This document shows, one piece after another, positions 1-11,777 of a stretch of 64,000 nt of DNA. The number at the start of each line of letters is the position of its first letter. The first letter of the stretch is position 1. The stretch covers positions 124,001 through 188,000 of the forward strand of contig NZ_JAPZQK010000019.1 of assembly GCF_027530345.1 (NCBI RefSeq), given 5' to 3'. The translations under genes were made by a program, and so were the position numbers. This DNA is from Silanimonas sp. (GTDB lineage: Bacteria; Pseudomonadota; Gammaproteobacteria; Xanthomonadales; Xanthomonadaceae). A model generated the notes under the pieces. It worked only from the letters and a program-made list of their open reading frames with translations. It did not search any database and had not been told where the DNA came from.

Positions 1-238
1 TCAGGCCCATCGCCTGCATCAGCACGTCGTCGGCGCGGAGGTCGAGCGGCACCGCGTCGCTGGTGCGATCGCTGTGCAGGGCGCGGGGTTCGGAGGCGCT
101 CTCGCCGGACGTCTCGTCGCGGTCGCCGAGGCTGGCGCAGCCGGAGAGCAGGCCGAGCGCAAGCGCCAGCGCCGCGGCGCTTGGCGCGGTGCCACGGGCG
201 GCGGGATAATGGCGGGGCAGGGCGTTGCGGCCGTTCAT
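1..238 (-). CDS. Lipoprotein, N-terminal part only (possible NlpC/P60 peptidase)
   Basis: Reading the minus strand from an ATG at 238 gives 79 in-frame codons that run off the left edge of the window, so only the N-terminus is present. The protein has a positively charged start, a hydrophobic stretch at residues 20-31 and a lipobox L31-S32-G33-C34, which indicates export and lipidation at Cys34. After a polar linker the visible part ends in VLMQAMGL. That resembles the helix just before the catalytic Cys region of NlpC/P60 endopeptidase lipoproteins, but the diagnostic Cys and His would lie outside the window. The lipoprotein call is seen in the sequence; the peptidase call is a weak inference. 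It is divergent from the slyD-like gene, with a 66-base spacer. Confidence 0.6.
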   Translation of the reverse strand, partial: MNGRNALPRHYPAARGTAPSAAALALALGLLSGCASLGDRDETSGESASEPRALHSDRTSDAVPLDLRADDVLMQAMGL

Positions 239-304
239 GGTCGCGGAGTCTGCCCCATCCCGTGCGCTGCCTTCCAGCGCCCCATCCCGAGTTTTGGAAT
301 TCCC

Positions 305-784
305 ATGAAGATCGAGAAAGACCACGTCGTCCGCCTGCACTACACCGTGTCCGAGGCGGGTGGCGAGGCCATCGAGAGCTCGCGCGAGAGCGAGCCGCTG
401 GCCGTGCTGATCGGCCACAACGCCATCATCCCGGGCCTCGAGGCCGCCCTCATCGGCCGCGAAGCCGGCGAGACCTTCGACGTCACCGTGGCGCCGGACC
501 AGGCCTACGGCGAGCGCCGTCCGGGTCTCGTGCAGCGCATCCCGCGCAAGCATTTCAAGAACCAGAAGCTGGCCGTGGGCATGCAGATCGTGGTCCCGAC
601 GCAGATGGGCCCGCGCCCGGTCACTGTCGAGAAGATCGGCCTGTCGGTGGTCGACGTCGACTTGAACCATCCGATGGCCGGCAAGAGCTTGAGCTTCAAC
701 GTCGAGGTCGTCGACGTCCGCGAAGCGACGGCCGAAGAGAAGGACCACGGCCACGTCCACGGCGAGGGTGGCGTCGAGCACTGA
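305..784 (+). CDS. slyD: FKBP-type peptidyl-prolyl cis-trans isomerase, SlyD-like
   Basis: A 159-residue cytoplasmic prolyl isomerase and chaperone of the SlyD class. The start is the ATG at 305; the open frame extends further upstream, but those residues do not fit the family and the protein aligns with SlyD from its first residues (MKIEKDHVVRLHYTV). The FKBP core holds IIPGLEAAL at 41-49 and AYGER at 67-71. The inserted chaperone flap follows at about 72-125, and the FKBP strand resumes with LSFNVEVVDVREAT. The C-terminal tail (HGHVHGEGGVEH, 148-159) keeps only a short His-rich stub of the long metal-binding tail of the E. coli protein, so nickel handling is probably weaker. A strong hairpin follows the stop. 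Confidence 0.9.
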   Translation: MKIEKDHVVRLHYTVSEAGGEAIESSRESEPLAVLIGHNAIIPGLEAALIGREAGETFDVTVAPDQAYGERRPGLVQRIPRKHFKNQKLAVGMQIVVPTQMGPRPVTVEKIGLSVVDVDLNHPMAGKSLSFNVEVVDVREATAEEKDHGHVHGEGGVEH

Positions 785-809
785 CGCCCGCGCCCTTCCG
801 GTAGCCACG

Positions 810-849
810 ACGCCCCCGCAGCCCCTAGGCTTCGGGGGCGTTCATTTTC
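810..849 (+). terminator. Intrinsic terminator after slyD-like gene
   Basis: A 9-base-pair stem (ACGCCCCCG at 810-818 with CGGGGGCGT at 833-841) has a 14-base loop and is followed by the T-rich TCATTTT. It lies between the stop at 784 and the next start at 860, so it should separate the isomerase from the DUF418 gene. Confidence 0.7.
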
Positions 850-859
850 AGAGTGCCCG

Positions 860-2095
860 ATGACCCTTTCCGCTTCCGCGGCGCCCACCGCCGACCACGA
901 CCGACTGCCCGTCATGGACATCCTGCGCGGCTTCGCGCTGCTCGGGATCTTCCTGATGAACATCGAGTTCTTCACCCGGACGCTGCAGTCCTACTCGGGT
1001 GGCGTTTCGCCCTCCGAGGGCTGGGACCACGTCTTCGGCCTCGCCATCTACGTGGCCGTGCAGGGCAAATTCTGGGTGTTGTTCGCTCTGCTGTTCGGCA
1101 TGGGCTTCGCCCTGATGCGCGACCGTGCCTTGGCCACGGGACGTCCGTTCTTCGGGATGTACCTGCGCCGCACGTTGCTGCTGGCGCTGTTCGGCGTGCT
1201 GCATATCGCGTTCGTCTGGGTCGGCGACATCCTTCTGGCCTACGCCATCACGGCACTGCTGCTGATGATGTTCGCGTGGCTGCGCAGGACGGCGGCCTGG
1301 GTGGTCGGCGCCCTCGTGTATCTCGGCATGGCGGGCCTTTGGCTGCTGATGGGCGTGGGTCTGATGTTCATGCCGGATTCGATGATGGAACCGGTGCGCG
1401 CGGAGATGATGGGCCTCGTTGCCGAGGCCGAACGCGCCGCGGCCGTTTACCGTGAAGGCAGCTTCGTCGAGATCACCGGCCAGCGGCTCTCGGATTTCCA
1501 GTTCCTTGCCACGGGAGCGTTGCCCTTCCAGGTCCCGATGATGCTGGGCGTGTTCCTGATCGGCAGCTGGCTGGTCGGCAGCGGTCGCCTTGCAGACCCG
1601 GTCGCCCATCGCGGGTTCTTCGTGAAGCTGGCGGTGGGTGGACTGGCGCTCGGTGCGCTGGGCGTCGCGGCCAGCGTGGCCTTGGGTACGCAGTTCGACC
1701 TCGTCGACGGCTTTGCCGAGGCGACCGCCGCCATGGGGTTGATGTCGCTGGGCAACCTGCCGCTCGCCCTCGGCTACCTCGCCCTCGTCGTGCTCCTCGC
1801 CACCGGCCCGCTGCGCGGGGCGTTCGGCGTCCTCGCGCCGGCCGGCCGCATGGCGCTGACGAATTATCTGATGCAGTCCGTCGTCGGCACGCTGGTCTTC
1901 TACGGCTACGGGTTGGGTCTCTGGGGCGAAGTCGGCCGCAGCGGGCAGGTTGGCATCGTGCTGGTGGTATTCGCCGCGCAGGTCGCCTTCAGCCACTGGT
2001 GGCTGGCGCGCTTCCGCTTCGGGCCGATGGAATGGCTGTGGCGCGCCGGCACCTACCTGCAGTGGCCGCCGATGCGGCGGGTGGCCGGTGCCTGA
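860..2095 (+). CDS. DUF418 / YeiB-family membrane protein
   Basis: A 411-residue polytopic inner-membrane protein. The family signature MDILRGFALLGIFLMNI lies at residues 19-35 (D20, R23, G24), where YeiB-like proteins carry a conserved D-x-L-R-G-x-A motif. About eight to ten hydrophobic helices follow, and the conserved C-terminal DUF418 region lies around residues 240-400 (including PAGRMALTNYLMQS and the end motif FGPMEWLWRAGTY). The molecular function of the family is unknown; transport or acyl transfer has been suggested for relatives. The last eight bases overlap the GTG start of the next oxidoreductase gene, so the two are probably co-transcribed and translationally coupled. Confidence 0.85.
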   Translation: MTLSASAAPTADHDRLPVMDILRGFALLGIFLMNIEFFTRTLQSYSGGVSPSEGWDHVFGLAIYVAVQGKFWVLFALLFGMGFALMRDRALATGRPFFGMYLRRTLLLALFGVLHIAFVWVGDILLAYAITALLLMMFAWLRRTAAWVVGALVYLGMAGLWLLMGVGLMFMPDSMMEPVRAEMMGLVAEAERAAAVYREGSFVEITGQRLSDFQFLATGALPFQVPMMLGVFLIGSWLVGSGRLADPVAHRGFFVKLAVGGLALGALGVAASVALGTQFDLVDGFAEATAAMGLMSLGNLPLALGYLALVVLLATGPLRGAFGVLAPAGRMALTNYLMQSVVGTLVFYGYGLGLWGEVGRSGQVGIVLVVFAAQVAFSHWWLARFRFGPMEWLWRAGTYLQWPPMRRVAGA

Positions 2096-3341
2096 ACCCC
2101 GCGACGAACTCCTCGTCATAGGCGGCGGCGTCATCGGCCTCGCCTGCGCGCAGGCGCTGTCCGCCGCCGGCCGCTCCGTGCGGCTGCTCGAACGCGACCG
2201 CATCGGCGCGGCGACCAGCCACGGCAACTGCGGCACGTTGACGCCGAGCCATGCGCTGCCGCTCGCTGCGCCTGGCATGGTGGCGAAGGCGTTGGGCTGG
2301 ATGCTCAAGCCCGACGCCCCCTTCCTCGTGCGGCCGCGCTTCGACCCGGCGCTGTGGGCGTGGTTGCTGCGCTTCGCCGGCCGCTGCGACGAGCGTACCT
2401 TCCGCGCCGCGATCGCTCCGAAGGCCGCGCTGTTGAGCGCGTCGCAGGCCCTGCTGGACGCGCTGGTGCGTTCGCGCGGGCTCGATTGCGGGCATCGCCG
2501 CGATGGCCTGCTCTACGTCTGGCGCGATGCCGCCGCCTTCGAGGCCGGCTGTCGCAGCCATGCCGTGCTGCGGGAGCACGGTATCGCCGTGGACGAATGG
2601 GACGGCGCGCGCACCGAAGGCGAGGAGCCGGCGCTGCGCGAGGGCGTGGCGGGTGCGTTGTTCTTCCCCGACGACGGGCATCTGCGTCCGGATCGCTACA
2701 CCGCCGAACTCGCCCGCATCGCCGTGCAGGACGGTGCCGTCATCGAGGAGGGCGCCGACATCGTCGATCTCGTCCGCGACGGCGACGCTTGGAAGGCCAC
2801 CGCGCGCGACGGCCGGTCATGGCGCGCCCGTGAGCTGCTGCTGGCCAGCGGCCCGTGGGCCGCGCGCATGGCGCGCCCGCTCGGGCTGCGCCTGCCGATC
2901 ATCCCCGGCAAGGGCTATTCGATCACCTACGAACGCCCGACGCTGGCCCCTCGGCGCCCCTTGGTGCTGAGGGACCATTCCGTTTGCGTCACCGCTTGGG
3001 ACGACGGCTACCGGCTGGGCAGCACGATGGAGTTCGCCGGCTACGACGAGCGACTCACCCGCGCCCGCCTCGACGCCCTCGAACGCGGCGCTGCCGCGGT
3101 CCTGCGCGAGCCGACCGGCCCGACGAAGCGCGAAGAATGGTTCGGCTGGCGGCCGATGATCTGGGACGACCTGCCGATCCTGGGCGCCGTCCCCGGCCAA
3201 CCCGACCTGTGGCTGGCGGTCGGGCACGGAATGATGGGCATGGGCATGTCGGCGGTGACCGGTCGGCTGCTGACTGACCTCGTGACCGGCCGGCCCCCCG
3301 TGATCGACCCGACCCCTTACGCCATCACCCGCTTCGGCTGA
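2088..3341 (+). CDS. FAD-dependent oxidoreductase, DadA (D-amino acid dehydrogenase) family
   Basis: A 417-residue flavoprotein of the DAO/DadA superfamily. A GTG at 2088 is chosen because the Rossmann motif G12-G-G14-V-I-G17 then falls in its usual N-terminal place, and the start overlaps the DUF418 stop. The C-terminal FAD-contacting part has DLPILGAVPG from residue 361 and GHGMMGMGMS from residue 379, typical of DadA-like enzymes. The likely reaction is oxidative deamination of a D-amino acid or oxidation of a cyclic imino acid, passing electrons to the respiratory chain. The substrate cannot be read from sequence. Length is close to E. coli DadA. The next gene encodes an N-formylglutamate amidohydrolase-like protein, which suggests amino-acid catabolism. 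Confidence 0.8.
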   Translation: MPEPRDELLVIGGGVIGLACAQALSAAGRSVRLLERDRIGAATSHGNCGTLTPSHALPLAAPGMVAKALGWMLKPDAPFLVRPRFDPALWAWLLRFAGRCDERTFRAAIAPKAALLSASQALLDALVRSRGLDCGHRRDGLLYVWRDAAAFEAGCRSHAVLREHGIAVDEWDGARTEGEEPALREGVAGALFFPDDGHLRPDRYTAELARIAVQDGAVIEEGADIVDLVRDGDAWKATARDGRSWRARELLLASGPWAARMARPLGLRLPIIPGKGYSITYERPTLAPRRPLVLRDHSVCVTAWDDGYRLGSTMEFAGYDERLTRARLDALERGAAAVLREPTGPTKREEWFGWRPMIWDDLPILGAVPGQPDLWLAVGHGMMGMGMSAVTGRLLTDLVTGRPPVIDPTPYAITRFG

Positions 3342-3355
3342 GCGACACTGCGCGC

Positions 3356-4138
3356 ATGGACCTGTTCTCGCTCCGACGCGGCCGCGCGCCGCTGCTGATC
3401 AGCGTGCCGCACGATGGCGCGCACATCCCGCCAGACCTCGCGGCGCGCATGAGCCCCGAGGCGCGCACCGCGCCGGACACCGACTGGTGGATGTCGAAGC
3501 TCTACGGCCCGATTGCCGAGGCGCTGGACGCCTCCCTGATCGTTCCGACGCACTCCCGCTACGTGGTCGACCTGAATCGCCCGCCCGACGACGTCTCCCT
3601 CTATCCCGGCCAGAACACCACCGGCCTTTGCCCCGCCGTGCGCTTCAGCGGAGATCCGGTCTACCTGGACGGGCAGGGTCCGGATGCCGACGAGATCGCG
3701 GCGCGCGTCGAGACCTATTGGCGCCCCTACCACGAGGCCCTCGCGGCCGAACTGGCCCGCCTGCGCGCGCTGCATGGCCGCGTGCTGCTTTGGGAGGGCC
3801 ACTCGATCGCTTCGACCGTGCCCTTCCTGTTCGAGGGCGAATTGCCGGAGCTCAACGTCGGCACGGCCGCGGGCGCCAGCTGCCGATTCGCCACGGAAGC
3901 GGGGCTCCGCGCCAGCCTCGAAGCCCAGTCGCGTTTCTCCTGGGTGCTCAATGGGCGCTTCAAGGGCGGCTACATCACCCGCCACTACGGTCGTCCGGAC
4001 GACGGCATCGAGGCGGTGCAGCTCGAGACCGCCCAGCGCGCCTACATGGTTGAACCCGATGGGAGCTTCGTGCCGGAACGGGCTGCGCCGTTGCAGGGGC
4101 AGGTGCGCGCGCTCATCGAGGCCGCGCTCCGGGCCTGA
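3356..4138 (+). CDS. N-formylglutamate amidohydrolase (HutG-like)
   Basis: A 260-residue member of the N-formylglutamate amidohydrolase family, which hydrolyses N-formyl-L-glutamate to glutamate and formate in one branch of histidine degradation. Visible family motifs are SVPHDGAHIP at 16-25, the acidic DTDWW at 41-45, VDLNRPP at 71-77 and G148-H149-S150. Histidines and aspartates in these motifs are expected metal ligands. It starts 14 bases after the DadA-like stop and is probably in the same transcript. No hutH, hutU or hutI is nearby, so the true substrate may be another N-formylated or amidated amino acid. I therefore give no symbol. Confidence 0.8.
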   Translation: MDLFSLRRGRAPLLISVPHDGAHIPPDLAARMSPEARTAPDTDWWMSKLYGPIAEALDASLIVPTHSRYVVDLNRPPDDVSLYPGQNTTGLCPAVRFSGDPVYLDGQGPDADEIAARVETYWRPYHEALAAELARLRALHGRVLLWEGHSIASTVPFLFEGELPELNVGTAAGASCRFATEAGLRASLEAQSRFSWVLNGRFKGGYITRHYGRPDDGIEAVQLETAQRAYMVEPDGSFVPERAAPLQGQVRALIEAALRA

Positions 4139-4264
4139 TCCGGGACGGCGCACCGGGTAAATGCGCGATAAACCGCGACGGAATCGTCAGCACACCGTCA
4201 TCTTGGGCGTGTAAATCTATCGTTAACCGGGGCCCAGCCCGCCCCCCGGTGCACGGAGCCCGCC

Positions 4265-4357
4265 ATGACCCCCGGAATGACCCTCGCCCGCTTCGTCGTC
4301 GCCGGCTTCATCGCCGTGCTGATGTTGGCGATCTCCAAGGCGGAAGCCTCCGCTTGA
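4265..4357 (+). CDS. Putative 30-residue hydrophobic small protein
   Basis: A short ORF of 31 codons including the stop. The peptide has a polar start (MTPGMTLARF), one hydrophobic helix at about residues 10-23 (VVAGFIAVLMLAI) and a short polar end. A CGGAG ribosome-site-like sequence lies about 7 bases before the ATG. An AT-rich patch (TAAATCTATCGTTAAC, 4211-4226) about 40 bases upstream could hold a promoter, and a perfect terminator-like hairpin begins at the stop codon. This arrangement suggests a free-standing transcription unit. I recognise no family. It could be a small single-pass membrane protein or chance. Confidence 0.4.
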   Translation: MTPGMTLARFVVAGFIAVLMLAISKAEASA

Positions 4358-4379
4358 CGCGCGCCCATCGGCGCGCGTC
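4356..4379. terminator. Perfect 10-bp hairpin between convergent genes
   Basis: GACGCGCGCC (4356-4365) and GGCGCGCGTC (4370-4379) form a perfect stem with a CATC loop. It starts in the stop codon of the small ORF and lies 15 bases beyond the parE stop on the other strand, so it could end both transcripts. On the plus strand it is followed by GTCGTTT; the U-tract is weak in both directions. Confidence 0.5.
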
Positions 4380-4393
4380 GTCGTTTCCGGGGC

Positions 4394-6295
4394 TCAGACC
4401 TCGAGTGATGCGAGGTCGCCCTTGGTCTCCAGCCAGCTCTTGCGGTCGCCCGCGCGCTTCTTGCTGAGCAGCATGTCCATCAGCGCGCTGGTTTCGCCGG
4501 CGTCCTCGACCGTCAGCTGCACGAGGCGGCGCGTGTCCGGGTGGATGGTCGATTCGCGCAGCTGCGACGGGTTCATCTCGCCCAGGCCCTTGAAGCGCGT
4601 CACGGTCACCTGTCCGCGGATCTTCTCGCGCTCGATCTTCTCCAGAAGCAGGCGCTTCTCCTCCTCGTCCAGCGCGTAGAACACCTGCTTGCCCACGTCG
4701 ACGCGGAACAGCGGCGGCATGGCCACGAAGACGTGGCCGGCGCGCACGAGGGCGGGGAAGTGCTTGAGGAACAGCGCCGAAAGCAGGGTGGCGATGTGCA
4801 GGCCGTCGCTGTCGGCGTCGGCGAGGATCACCACCTTGCCGTAGCGCAGGCCGTCGATATTGTCGTGGCCGGGGTCGCAGCCGATGGCGACGGCGAGGTC
4901 GTGCACTTCCTGCGAGCCCAACACCGAGCCCGATTCGACTTCCCACGTGTTCAGGATCTTGCCGCGCAGGGGCAGGATGGCCTGGAAGTCCTTGTCGCGG
5001 GCCTGCTTGGCGCTGCCGCCGGCCGAATCACCCTCGACGAGGAAGAGTTCGGTGCGGCCGAGGTCCTGGAGGATGCAGTCGGCCAGCTTGCCGGGCAGGG
5101 CAGGGCCCTGGGTGATCTTCTTGCGGACGACCTGCTTCTCGGTCTTCAGTCGGGCCTGAGCTCGGGCGATCGCCATCTGTGCGATGGCCTCGCCCTGCTC
5201 GACGTGCTGGTTCAGCCACAGCGAGAAGGCGTCGTGCGCCGCGCCCTCGACGAAGGCCGCGGCCTGCCGTGAGCTCAGGCGCTCCTTGGTCTGGCCGCTG
5301 AACTGCGGGTCGCCCATCTTCAGGCTGAGGATGAAGCTGGCGCGGTCCCAGACGTCCTCCGGTGCCAGCTTGACGCCGCGCGGCAGCAGGTTGCGGAAGT
5401 CGCAGAACTCGCGCATCGCGTCGGTGATGCCCGAACGCAGGCCGTTCACGTGGGTGCCGTGCTGCGCGGTGGGGATCAGGTTGACGTAGCTCTCCTGCGG
5501 GCACTCGCCTTCGGCGGTCCAGCACAGGGCCCATTCGGCGATCTCGCCTTCCTTCGCCAGCTTCCCGACGAACAGATCGGCCGGCAGCCAGTCCGGCTCA
5601 CCGCCGCGGGCGGCCAGTTCGCCCTTCAGGTAATCGCGCAGGCCGTCTTCGTAGTACCACTCGTTGCGCTCGGCGGTGGCCTCGTCATAGAGGGTGACCT
5701 TGAGGCCGGGGCAGAGCACGGCCTTGGCCCGCAGCAGGTGGCGCAGGTGGCGCAGGTTGTACTTCGGCGTGTCGAAGTACTTCGGGTCGGCCCAGAAGCG
5801 CACCCGCGTGCCGGTGTTGCGCTTGGCCACGGTGCCGATGGTCTCCAGCGGCGAGAAGCGGTCGCCGTCGCGGAACTCCATCCGGTACTCGCTGCCCTCG
5901 CGGCGGATCTGCACGACCACCTTGGTGGACAGCGCGTTCACCACCGAGACGCCGACGCCGTGCAGGCCGCCGGAGAAGGCGTAATTCTTGCCGCTGAACT
6001 TGCCGCCCGCGTGCAGGCGCGTGAGGATCAGCTCGACGCCGGGGATCTTCTCCTCCGGGTGGATGTCCACCGGCATTCCGCGGCCATCGTCGTTCACCTC
6101 GCAGCTGCCGTCGGCCCAGAGCGTCACCTCGACCGTCTTCGCATGCCCTGCCAAGGCCTCGTCCACGGCGTTGTCGATGACCTCCTGCGCCAGGTGGTTC
6201 GGGCGCGTGGTGTCGGTGTACATGCCGGGGCGGCGCTTGACGGGGTCGAGGCCGGACAGGACTTCGATGTCGGCGGCGTTGTAGCGGGTGCTCAT
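4394..6295 (-). CDS. parE: DNA topoisomerase IV subunit B
   Basis: The 633-residue ATPase subunit of topoisomerase IV, which with ParC unlinks daughter chromosomes. The N-terminal GHKL ATPase shows E38-V-I-D-N42, DDGRGM at 69-74 and GLHGVGVSVVNALS at 110-123. The TOPRIM region has VEGDSAGGSAKQARD and later DADSDGLHI. The length matches ParE (about 630) and not GyrB (about 800), and the QTKERLSS motif is also typical of ParE. It is transcribed away from pyrG, with 143 bases between the two starts. No parC lies in the window. Confidence 0.96.
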   Translation of the reverse strand: MSTRYNAADIEVLSGLDPVKRRPGMYTDTTRPNHLAQEVIDNAVDEALAGHAKTVEVTLWADGSCEVNDDGRGMPVDIHPEEKIPGVELILTRLHAGGKFSGKNYAFSGGLHGVGVSVVNALSTKVVVQIRREGSEYRMEFRDGDRFSPLETIGTVAKRNTGTRVRFWADPKYFDTPKYNLRHLRHLLRAKAVLCPGLKVTLYDEATAERNEWYYEDGLRDYLKGELAARGGEPDWLPADLFVGKLAKEGEIAEWALCWTAEGECPQESYVNLIPTAQHGTHVNGLRSGITDAMREFCDFRNLLPRGVKLAPEDVWDRASFILSLKMGDPQFSGQTKERLSSRQAAAFVEGAAHDAFSLWLNQHVEQGEAIAQMAIARAQARLKTEKQVVRKKITQGPALPGKLADCILQDLGRTELFLVEGDSAGGSAKQARDKDFQAILPLRGKILNTWEVESGSVLGSQEVHDLAVAIGCDPGHDNIDGLRYGKVVILADADSDGLHIATLLSALFLKHFPALVRAGHVFVAMPPLFRVDVGKQVFYALDEEEKRLLLEKIEREKIRGQVTVTRFKGLGEMNPSQLRESTIHPDTRRLVQLTVEDAGETSALMDMLLSKKRAGDRKSWLETKGDLASLEV

Positions 6296-6384
6296 TCGGG
6301 GCGGGGTTCCACGGATTCGGCCCGGCCGCGGGTGGCGGCAGGGCGGGCCGCATAGCCTAGCGGAACGCCGGCTGAGCGGGCGCG

Positions 6385-8099
<1,715 letters not shown>

Positions 8100-8100
<1 letters not shown>

Positions 8101-8936
8101 TGGACCTCTGCGGATTCAAGGTCGGCCTCGACCAGCCTCTGTTCCTGATCGCCGGCCCCTGCGTCATCGAGTCGATGGAACTGCAGATCGAGGTGGCCGG
8201 CACGCTGAAGGAGATCACCTCGGCGCTCGGCATGCCCTTCATCTTCAAGTCGAGCTTCGACAAGGCCAACCGCACCTCGTCCACGAGCTTCCGCGGCCCG
8301 GGCATGGACGAAGGCCTGAAGGTGCTCGCCGAAGTGAAGCGCCAGGTCGGCGTGCCGGTGCTCACCGACGTGCACGAATACACGCCGATGGACGAGGTCG
8401 CCAGCGTCGTCGACGTGCTGCAGACCCCGGCCTTCCTGTGCCGCCAGACCGACTTCATCCAAAAGGTCGCGCGCGCCGGCAAGCCGGTGAACATTAAGAA
8501 GGGCCAGTTCCTCTCGCCCTGGGAGATGAAGCACGTCACCGCCAAGGCCCTGGCCACCGGCAACACCCAGATCATGGCCTGCGAGCGCGGCGCCAGCTTC
8601 GGCTACAACAACCTCGTCTCCGACATGCGCAGCCTCGCGGTGATGCGCGATACCGGCTGCCCGGTGGTGTTCGATGCCACGCACTCCGTGCAGCAGCCGG
8701 GCGGCCTCGACGGTCGCTCGGGTGGCCAGCGCGAGTTCGTGCCGGTGCTGTCGCGCGCCGCCGTGGCCGTGGGCGTGGCGGGTCTGTTCGCCGAGACGCA
8801 CCCGGACCCGGAAAAAGCCCTCTCGGATGGTCCGAACGCCTGGCCGCTGGGCAAGATGAAGGCGCTGCTGGAGACCCTGGTCGAGATCGACCAGGTCGCC
8901 AAGCGCGCGCTCGCCCGCGATGCCTCCCTGCTCTGA
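8100..8936 (+). CDS. kdsA: 3-deoxy-8-phosphooctulonate (Kdo-8-P) synthase
   Basis: A 278-residue cytoplasmic aldolase joining phosphoenolpyruvate and arabinose-5-phosphate to Kdo-8-phosphate for lipopolysaccharide inner core. Motifs include [33 protein letters not shown] and [11 protein letters not shown]. The N-terminal motif is AGPCVIES with Cys21. This aligns with the metal-binding Cys11 of Aquifex KdsA, where E. coli has Asn, so this enzyme is predicted to be of the metal-dependent class. It is coupled to pyrG by a one-base overlap and lies 36 bases before eno. Confidence 0.96.
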
Positions 8937-10262
<1,326 letters not shown>

Positions 10263-10269
10263 CCGCCCA

Positions 10270-10587
10270 GTGATCCGCCGTTGGTTGCCGCACGTCGTCC
10301 TCGCGCTCGTCGCCTTCGCGCTGCTCTGGCAGCTCGAGCGCGGCGAGGGCGGACGCGGGCAGCTGGCGGAATTGCAGGCCCGGGTGGCCGCACAGCAGGC
10401 GGAGAACGCCCGCCTCGAACAGCGCAACCAGGCGCTCGCCGCCGATGTCGCCGAGCTGAAATCCGGCGAAGCGGCCGTCGAGGATCGCGCTCGCGCCGAG
10501 CTCGGCATGATCAAGCCCGGCGAGACCTTCTACCGCGTGGTGGAAGGCGAGAAGCCGGCGCCGGCCACCGACGAGTCGGGCGGATGA
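10270..10587 (+). CDS. ftsB: Cell division protein FtsB
   Basis: A 105-residue single-pass divisome protein that forms the FtsQLB complex and helps activate septal peptidoglycan synthesis. It starts with GTG eight bases after the eno stop. A short cytoplasmic start (MIRRW) is followed by one transmembrane helix at about residues 6-20 and a coiled coil at about 27-70 with heptads rich in L, A and Q. A conserved [13 protein letters not shown] then leads into a polar tail. The last bases overlap the ispD start (ATGA). Confidence 0.93.
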   Translation: MIRRWLPHVVLALVAFALLWQLERGEGGRGQLAELQARVAAQQAENARLEQRNQALAADVAELKSGEAAVEDRARAELGMIKPGETFYRVVEGEKPAPATDESGG

Positions 10588-11282
10588 GTTGGGTGGTGGT
10601 GCCCGCCGCCGGGCGCGGCGCACGCTTCGGTGGCGAGATCCCGAAGCAATACCTCGATCTGCTCGGTCGCCCATTGATCGAGCACACCCTGCGCGCGCTG
10701 CTGGCGCACCCGTCGGTCAGTGGCGTGATGGTGGCGCTGTCGGCGAACGACCCGCATTGGCGCGGCTGGCGTGAGCTGGAAGGCAAGCCGGTGCTCACCT
10801 GTCTCGGTGGCGGCGAGCGTGCTGATTCCGTGCTGGCCGGCCTGCGCGCCCTGCCGGCCTCGGTGCCCGCCGACGACTGGGTGCTGGTGCACGACGCCGC
10901 CCGTCCTTGTGTGAAAGCCCTCGATCTGTCGCGTCTGTTTGCTGCACTGAAGACCGACCCGGTCGGTGCGCTCCTCGCCGCACCGGTGCGCGACACGCTG
11001 AAGCGCGCCGGTGACGACGGTCGCGTCGAAGCCACCGTGCCGCGGGGTTCGATGTGGCGGGCGCTCACGCCGCAAGCCTTCCGCCGCGACAGCCTCGTGC
11101 GTGCGCTGGAATCCGCCGAGCGCGCGGGCGTCGTCGCCACCGACGAGGCCATGGCCATCGAGCGCCTCGGCCTCAAGCCGCTGCTGGTCGAAGGCAGCGA
11201 GGACAACCTGAAAGTCACCACGCCCGCCGATCTGGCCGTGGCCGAATCCATCCTCCGTCGCATGGGCGACGGACGCGCCTGA
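10584..11282 (+). CDS. ispD: 2-C-methyl-D-erythritol 4-phosphate cytidylyltransferase
   Basis: A 232-residue enzyme of the MEP isoprenoid pathway that transfers CMP from CTP to methylerythritol phosphate. The ATG at 10584 overlaps the ftsB stop and puts the nucleotide-binding motif [11 protein letters not shown] at residues 6-16, with the conserved Lys21 in [13 protein letters not shown] and the C-terminal [11 protein letters not shown] and [12 protein letters not shown] are further signatures. The length matches E. coli IspD (236). ispF follows after 12 bases. Confidence 0.96.
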   Translation: MSWVVVPAAGRGARFGGEIPKQYLDLLGRPLIEHTLRALLAHPSVSGVMVALSANDPHWRGWRELEGKPVLTCLGGGERADSVLAGLRALPASVPADDWVLVHDAARPCVKALDLSRLFAALKTDPVGALLAAPVRDTLKRAGDDGRVEATVPRGSMWRALTPQAFRRDSLVRALESAERAGVVATDEAMAIERLGLKPLLVEGSEDNLKVTTPADLAVAESILRRMGDGRA

Positions 11283-11294
11283 GGCGAAGCAAAC

Positions 11295-11777
11295 ATGGCG
11301 AACATCCGCATCGGGCAGGGCTATGACGTCCATGCCTTCGGCCCCGGCGACCACGTCGTCCTCGGTGGCGTCCGCGTGCCGCACACGCGGGGGATCGTCG
11401 CCCACTCCGACGGCGACGTGCTGATCCACGCGCTCTGCGACGCGATCCTCGGTGCGCTGGCGCTCGGCGACATCGGCAAGCATTTCCCGCCCTCCGACCC
11501 GCAGTGGAAGGGCGCGGACTCGCGGCGATTCCTCGTGCATTGCGTCGCCTTGGCCGCCGAGCGCGGCTGGCGCATCGGCAACGTCGATGCCACCGTCGTC
11601 GGCGAGCGTCCGAAGGTCGGCCCGCATGCGCAGGCCATCCGCGAAACGCTGGCGGCTGACCTCGGGGTGGCTCTCGACGCTGTTTCGGTGAAGGCCACGA
11701 CGACGGAGAAGCTGGGATTCACCGGTCGCGAGGAAGGCCTCGCGGCGATGGCCGTCGTGCTGCTGGAGCGCGCGTGA
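11295..11777 (+). CDS. ispF: 2-C-methyl-D-erythritol 2,4-cyclodiphosphate synthase
   Basis: A 160-residue MEP-pathway enzyme, a trimer in relatives, that cyclises CDP-methylerythritol phosphate and releases CMP. The zinc ligands are in place: D11 and H13 in GYDVH and H45 in LIHALCDA, with the same spacing as E. coli D8/H10/H42. [12 protein letters not shown] and the C-terminal [14 protein letters not shown] are family signatures. The stop overlaps the GTG start of truD by four bases. Confidence 0.96.
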   Translation: MANIRIGQGYDVHAFGPGDHVVLGGVRVPHTRGIVAHSDGDVLIHALCDAILGALALGDIGKHFPPSDPQWKGADSRRFLVHCVALAAERGWRIGNVDATVVGERPKVGPHAQAIRETLAADLGVALDAVSVKATTTEKLGFTGREEGLAAMAVVLLERA

